Source of the DNA: CAZPXZ01 sp965219495
GTDB lineage: Bacteria; Pseudomonadota; Alphaproteobacteria; Rhodobacterales; CAZPXZ01
Reading direction: 5' to 3'
NCBI GenBank assembly: GCA_965219495.1
Contig: OZ244777.1
Location: forward strand, 1,302,001 to 1,366,000
DNA length: 64,000 nucleotides
This document shows, piece after piece, positions 59,854 through 64,000 of this stretch. Positions within the stretch are counted from its first letter, which is position 1. Each line of letters starts with the position of its first letter. A program made the position numbers and the translations under genes. The notes beneath the pieces were generated by a model. It searched no databases. It was not told the origin of the DNA and saw nothing but the letters and a program-made list of their open reading frames with translations.

Positions 59854-61137
59854 TCACCCTCCGTAACCCATCAAGATTCCGGGCAGCCACAAGACGATTC
59901 CGGGAAACAGCGCGAGGATCACAATCACCGCGGCCATGGTCAGGATATACGGCCAGGCCTCGCGGGTGAACTCCATGATCGTGCAACGCGCGATGTTGCA
60001 CGACAGGAACATCAGCAATCCGAAGGGGGGCGTTAGATTCCCCAGCAGCACCGTCATGGTGATGAGAACGCCCAGGTGAATCATATCGATGTTCGATTCC
60101 AGGGCCACCGGCAGCAACATGGGCGTAACCAGGAAAAAGATGGGAAAACCGTCGGTCAGAAAACCCAGAACAAGGAAAGTGGCCAGGACGAAAAACAGGA
60201 TGACTATGGGATCGCGCGACAGCGAAAGGACAAACGCGGTCAACTGCTGGGGCACCTGAAGCCAGGCCAGCATCACGGAAAAGGCCGACATGGCGATGAT
60301 GATCAGGAGCGGAGGCGCCGCGTAGAGGATCGTGTCCCGGCATACCTGCGGCAGGTGGTGAAGCTTGAATTCCCGGTAGATGCCGACGCTGACGACAAGG
60401 GCGTACCCGCAGGCCACGGCGGCCGCTTCCGTAGGCGTGAAAACGCCGAAACCGATGCCGCCGAGAATCAGGACCGGCATGCCGAGCGCGAGCACAGCGT
60501 CCTTCAGGCCCTTAAGGATCACCCGCAACGATGGCGGGGGGCCGTATTCGTAATTTCGCCGCACGGCAATGAATCGCGTAGCCACCATGAGTGCGACGCC
60601 AATCAGGAGCCCCGGAATCGCTCCCGCAAGAAAGAGGCTACCGATGGATACGCCCGCAATGCTGCCGTAGATGACGAACGCGATGCTTGGCGGAATTACT
60701 GGCCCGATGGTGGCAGAAGCGGCAGTTACGACGGCCGAGAACGCGCGGCTGTATCCCTTTTTGACCATTTCGGGGATCACGATGCCACCCACGCCCGCCG
60801 CGTCGGCAAGCGACGAACCGGTGATGCCGCTGTTGATCATGCTGGCGCCGATGTTGACCTGAGCCAGACTTCCCGGCCAGTGACCGATGAGCGAATCCGC
60901 GAAGGCGATGATCCTCCGCGTCAGTCCCCCGCTATTCATGATCACAGCGGCAAAAACGAAGAAAGGCACTGCCGTCAGCACAAAATTCTCCGACCCGACC
61001 ACCGTCCGGTGCGCGAAGCCGACCAGGGAAAGATCGTTGGATACAAAGAAAATGATGGTGGAAGCCATCAATGCGAACGCGATCGGAACACCCAGCAGGA
61101 TCAGGATCCCCATCACTCCAAAGGAAACCTCAAGCAT
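59854..61137 (-). CDS. dctM: TRAP transporter large permease
   Basis: 427 residues, 12-13 predicted membrane helices across the whole length. DctM hallmarks: MLEVSFGVMGILILLGVPIA start, RIIAFADSLIGHWPGSLAQV, GSSLADAAGVGGIVIPEMVK, TIGPVIPPSIAFVIYGSIAG, and NLTPPFGLLMFLSCNIAR near the end. It drives Na+-coupled uptake of a solute delivered by DctP. It begins 3 bp after the dctQ stop. Confidence 0.95.
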   Translation of the reverse strand: MLEVSFGVMGILILLGVPIAFALMASTIIFFVSNDLSLVGFAHRTVVGSENFVLTAVPFFVFAAVIMNSGGLTRRIIAFADSLIGHWPGSLAQVNIGASMINSGITGSSLADAAGVGGIVIPEMVKKGYSRAFSAVVTAASATIGPVIPPSIAFVIYGSIAGVSIGSLFLAGAIPGLLIGVALMVATRFIAVRRNYEYGPPPSLRVILKGLKDAVLALGMPVLILGGIGFGVFTPTEAAAVACGYALVVSVGIYREFKLHHLPQVCRDTILYAAPPLLIIIAMSAFSVMLAWLQVPQQLTAFVLSLSRDPIVILFFVLATFLVLGFLTDGFPIFFLVTPMLLPVALESNIDMIHLGVLITMTVLLGNLTPPFGLLMFLSCNIARCTIMEFTREAWPYILTMAAVIVILALFPGIVLWLPGILMGYGG

Positions 61138-61140
61138 GGG

Positions 61141-61644
61141 CTAGTCCGATTCTTCCGCCTCTGCCCCGCCGTGCCGGAGCGCGTGCACATCGTTCCTTAA
61201 GATCGGAAACAGCCGGAATGCCATCAGCAAGGCCCCGACCGGCAGGGCAGCGAACGACCACGCCCGGGAAATGGGCATGGATGCAAACTGGTTGCCCGCC
61301 TGGCTGAAACAGAGTTGGGCGCCCGTGACAAGCAGCAGAACCGCCGTGCCCAGGACAAATAAATTGCCGAACAGACGCAAAAGCGTCTTGAGTTTCGGTC
61401 CGACAAGGTGATCGACGATGTCCACCCTGAGGTGCATGGTGTGCTTGGCGATGACGCTCATGCCGGCGAAGCAGAACCAGGCGAAAACGAGCTTGACCGC
61501 CTCGTCGCTCCAGATGAACGGGTCGTTCAGCACGAAGCGGAACACCACCGCCAACAGCGCGATGAACGTCATGACGATGAGCGCGGCGCTTGCCAGATGA
61601 AAATCAATATCCGCAGCTTTCCGCAACAGGAATTGGCGCCACAT
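61141..61644 (-). CDS. dctQ: TRAP transporter small permease
   Basis: 167 residues from MWRQFLLRKAADIDFHLASA; a Met 21 codons earlier overlaps the intergenic hairpin and is unlikely. Four predicted helices (about 18-40, 50-70, 90-112, 130-152) include FIWSDEAVKLVFAWFCFAGM, the conserved DctQ motif. It pairs with DctM in the membrane. Confidence 0.9.
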   Translation of the reverse strand: MWRQFLLRKAADIDFHLASAALIVMTFIALLAVVFRFVLNDPFIWSDEAVKLVFAWFCFAGMSVIAKHTMHLRVDIVDHLVGPKLKTLLRLFGNLFVLGTAVLLLVTGAQLCFSQAGNQFASMPISRAWSFAALPVGALLMAFRLFPILRNDVHALRHGGAEAEESD

Positions 61645-61682
61645 GGAATCCGCCGCGTGCAGGGGAATGGGAACTGATTGCA

Positions 61683-61704
61683 GGGCCGTCCCGCAGGACG
61701 GCCC
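61683..61704 (-). promoter_or_regulatory. Stem-loop between dctP and dctQ
   Basis: A perfect 9-bp stem GGGCCGTCC/GGACGGCCC with a 4-nt loop lies 20 bp after the dctP stop. There is no U-run in the minus-strand transcript, so it is more likely an mRNA-processing or stability element than a full terminator. Such hairpins commonly allow more binding protein than permease to be made from one operon. Confidence 0.7.
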
Positions 61705-61724
61705 CATTCTTGATCTAGCCGAAA

Positions 61725-62765
61725 CTAGAAGTTGGGCACGTAGCCGGCGTCCTCAATTACGGCGCGGAAACGCTCCAGCGTGTCGGGCCGCCAGTTTCCC
61801 GCCTCGGCAACTTTCTGGGCGACATTGGCGTCTTCGATCGCCTGCTGGAAAGCCGCAAGGTCGATATCATGGATGGTCACACCCTGCTTCTTCATTTCCT
61901 CGACGATGCCGGGTTTGATTTCCTGCAACCGGGTGGCGAACTGCTTCTGGAACCATACAAGCTCCTCGTTCAGAACCGCCCGGTCCTCCTCGGCGAGGCC
62001 GTCATACCACTTCCGGTTCGCGATCATGGCATTGAGGCCGGTGATGTGGTGCGTGGCCAGATAATGCGTGGCGCCCTCGTAAAACTTCTGGGCCACGATG
62101 CTTTGCGTGGCAGAATCGACTCCGTCAATGAGGCCCGCCTTCAATGCGTTGTACACTTCCGGCCAGTCTACCGGCGTCGGCACGGCGCCAAGGCCCTTCA
62201 TGATTTCCACGTAGAGTGGCGCCGGCACCACGCGAATTTTCACACCCGCCAGGTCCGAGGGCGTGGTCGCGGGATTCTTGACGATGATGTCACGGTGCCC
62301 GTAGTACCAGGCGGGCGCGACAACACGCGCCCCGATCTTTTCGGCGAGAGTGTCCTGCCACTCTTCATAGAGTTTGGACTGAGCGACTTTCAGGATCTTG
62401 TCGATATCCAGTTCCCGCCCGAAAAGGAACGGAAGTTCCATTGCGCCGAACTCGCTGACGAATGCGCCCAGCGATCCATAGCCGGCATTCGAAAGATGAA
62501 CGGTGCCCAATTGTACGCCCTCGATGAGGGTCTGGGTGCCGCCGAGGGCACTGTCTCCGAAGACTTGGATCTCAAGGGACGGCGCCCGGGCGTTTACGCG
62601 GGCGGCAAATTCGAGGACGGTCTGGCCGTATTCGCTGGCGGTCGCCCCCGTATGTCCGAATTTTCCGATGGTCTTGTCGGCCGCATGTGCGGTCAACAAA
62701 GCTCCACCCGCCAATACAAGGCAGGATAGAGCGGCGCTGCGCAACAGTGTCGAAATAGTTCTCAT
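61725..62765 (-). CDS. dctP: TRAP transporter solute-binding protein
   Basis: 346 residues with a Sec signal peptide (RSAALSCLVLAGGALLTAHA, cleavage near 28). The DctP fold follows: SLEIQVFGDSALGGTQTLIE, VQLGTVHLSNAGYGSLGAFV, and the ligand-arginine region GVKIRVVPAPLYVEIMKGLG followed by ALKAGLIDGVDSATQSIVA. It binds the solute in the periplasm, probably an organic acid via the conserved Arg. It is the first gene of the minus-strand operon that runs to 52618. Confidence 0.94.
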   Translation of the reverse strand: MRTISTLLRSAALSCLVLAGGALLTAHAADKTIGKFGHTGATASEYGQTVLEFAARVNARAPSLEIQVFGDSALGGTQTLIEGVQLGTVHLSNAGYGSLGAFVSEFGAMELPFLFGRELDIDKILKVAQSKLYEEWQDTLAEKIGARVVAPAWYYGHRDIIVKNPATTPSDLAGVKIRVVPAPLYVEIMKGLGAVPTPVDWPEVYNALKAGLIDGVDSATQSIVAQKFYEGATHYLATHHITGLNAMIANRKWYDGLAEEDRAVLNEELVWFQKQFATRLQEIKPGIVEEMKKQGVTIHDIDLAAFQQAIEDANVAQKVAEAGNWRPDTLERFRAVIEDAGYVPNF

Positions 62766-63231
62766 GAATGTATTTCCTTTTCGTTTCTACCTCAGAGCGT
62801 TGATCCACACCGGGAGACGTGCTCCTCGTGATTGTGGGTTGCTGTTATCATACGCCGGCAAGACTGTCCACGAAGCGAACGCGCCCCCGCTGGCCGATCG
62901 CCAGTTGGAGAAACCGCGCCACGCGCTTGCGTCGGAACCGGTCTTCCGTCCTGGCCCGGCACGGAAGCGCCGGTAGCCGGACGCCGGCGGGGCGGTGCCG
63001 GTCGCGCGGGCCTGTCGCGCACTCGTTCGAAGCTATTCCGCTTAAATCTGGCCGACGCGCGCCGGTGCAGACAACACATGCCCGAACCAGAGGGCGAACT
63101 AGCGTGTACGCATCGCAGCGAGCCCGGAAGAAGAAGCTCCTGCCCCCTCGCCGGATTGTTGGCAAACCCGGTGGTTTGCGGGTCGGGACGCTGATCGTTC
63201 CAAGATTTAGAGCCGCACGCAACGGATGGCT
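62766..63231. other. Gene-free stretch upstream of the TRAP operon
   Basis: 466 bp between dctP and the Kef-like gene, both read leftward. The dctP promoter should be within 62770-62870, where the sequence is A+T-richer, but no -35/-10 pair is clear. The rest is very G+C-rich with overlapping open frames on both strands that resemble no protein I know. Confidence 0.5.
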
Positions 63232-64000
63232 TCAGTTGTTCTTGCGCCGGAGCTTTCTTACCTCGCTCACGATCCCGCGAAGCGACGGCGGAAACGTCCG
63301 GCGCGTCGGAATCATTTCCCCTTCAATTGCCTCCAGGGCCGGCGGCTTCGCGTCATCTCCTTCACGTTCCGCACGGATCTCGATAACCGAATCCTGCTTG
63401 GCCTGTTCCTCCGTCAACCCCTCGTTTCGCGTGTACTGTGCCGACATTCTGACGAGTTCCTCGGCGTCTTGCTTGCGAAAATCCGCGATCAGTTCCTCGA
63501 TTGCATCCGATTCACCGAGTAGCTTCAGCCCCTCTTCTGCAAAGGCGACCGCCGATTCGAACACCTCGCGAACCGCGCTATCGGCGCCGACTTCCAGCAT
63601 TTCCCATTGCGCAAATCGATCCCGCACCCGGGCAATCAAGAGCACGTCCGGATAACGCTCCCGCAATTCCGAGACCGCCTTCAGACAGGCCTCCGCATCG
63701 TCGATGCAAACGAACACTGCGCACAGCCCACGCTTGGCGGCCGTCTGTATGAATCCCTGGTGTCCAAAGTCCCCGAAAAACACCTCGTACCCTAGGGAAC
63801 GAGCCACCTGCACGCGCTGGGGATTGTTATCCACCAGAAGCAGGCTGTATCCGCGGCGGTTCAGGATCTGCGCCACGGTTTGGCCGAACCGGCCGAACCC
63901 CACCACCAGTACGGAGGCCTGTGGCGCCTCATTGAAGTCGGGTACGTCCTTACTGCCCATTTTCCGCTCGTACAGCCCGATCCAGCGATCCGCCAGCCGG
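63232..64000 (-). CDS. Kef-type K+ efflux antiporter, C-terminal part
   Basis: About 255 codons are in the window; the frame runs off the right edge (ADRWIGLYERK precedes the first internal Met), so the membrane antiporter half lies outside. The visible part is the RCK/TrkA-N regulatory domain with nucleotide-binding motif SVLVVGFGRFGQTVAQILNR, VDNNPQRVQVARSLGYEVFF, GDFGHQGFIQTA and VFVCIDDAEACLKAVSELRE, followed by a charged tail. KefB/KefC proteins export K+ when activated by glutathione adducts, fitting gloB at 17.8 kb. Confidence 0.9.
   Translation of the reverse strand, partial: RLADRWIGLYERKMGSKDVPDFNEAPQASVLVVGFGRFGQTVAQILNRRGYSLLLVDNNPQRVQVARSLGYEVFFGDFGHQGFIQTAAKRGLCAVFVCIDDAEACLKAVSELRERYPDVLLIARVRDRFAQWEMLEVGADSAVREVFESAVAFAEEGLKLLGESDAIEELIADFRKQDAEELVRMSAQYTRNEGLTEEQAKQDSVIEIRAEREGDDAKPPALEAIEGEMIPTRRTFPPSLRGIVSEVRKLRRKNN

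Noticed and set aside
62848..63222. A small minus-strand gene upstream of dctP
   Set aside because: Arg/Pro/Gly-rich composition typical of a spurious frame in G+C-rich DNA, no RBS, no family resemblance.
1..64000. CRISPR array or phage cluster
   Set aside because: No regularly spaced short direct repeats and no cas, capsid, tail or phage integrase genes were seen.

Overview
The window looks like a G+C-rich alphaproteobacterial chromosome with a heavy load of mobile elements. The affiliation is inferred from gene content: a MipZ-like ParA ATPase beside rpmE, the chorismate mutase / hisC / tyrA run, efp next to an inositol-monophosphatase-like gene, clpS-clpA, a phasin, and a DctPQM TRAP system. 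No rRNA, tRNA or CRISPR array was found.

Layout. 1-1.9 kb: 3' end of recR and mmsA. 2.0-5.5 kb: two adjacent insertion sequences, an IS1595-type element with a passenger gene and a frameshifted IS1380/IS1634-like element, each with visible target duplications. 6.2-20.1 kb: a conserved core block with an M23 endopeptidase, clpB, pyrF, rmuC, chaC, tyrA, hisC, a chorismate mutase fusion, a methyltransferase, gloB, efp and a degenerate IMPase-like protein. 20.2-25.6 kb: an adenine deaminase / ABC permease / folate cyclo-ligase-like cluster broken up by an ISKra4 element, a decayed ORF-less group II intron and a deleted IS5 copy. 25.9-31.0 kb: a MotA/ExbB-like plus OmpA/MotB-like pair, then clpA and clpS.

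31.4-47 kb is a rearranged accessory region. It holds a tandemly duplicated lipoprotein-like/phasin segment and a MITE-like element with 22-bp inverted ends that is split by a second IS1380-like copy. It also holds a decayed multi-gene transposon (integrase-type transposase, AAA ATPase, RecA-like ATPase, TOPRIM primase), a rhodanese, a truncated IS5 copy and a complete IS66-family element. The IS66 element carries a DUF4338 (DruA-like) gene and has tnpAB pointing against tnpC.

47.6-52.4 kb returns to core genes: a D,D-carboxypeptidase with four SPOR domains, a MipZ-like ATPase, L31, PRPP synthase and S4. 52.6-62.8 kb is one long minus-strand catabolic operon: TRAP transporter, hydantoinase/oxoprolinase A and B, a 2-hydroxyacid dehydrogenase, an alanine-racemase-fold protein lacking its catalytic tyrosines, and an enolase-superfamily enzyme. 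It plausibly imports and degrades a cyclic amide or amino-acid-derived acid. The window ends inside a Kef-type K+ efflux gene.

The most interesting signals are the DUF4338-bearing IS66 element with exact ends, the interrupted MITE with its empty site preserved in a nearby duplicate, three loci for a small YQPSKA-motif protein family, and the apparent pseudoenzymes (IMPase-like and Alr-like).
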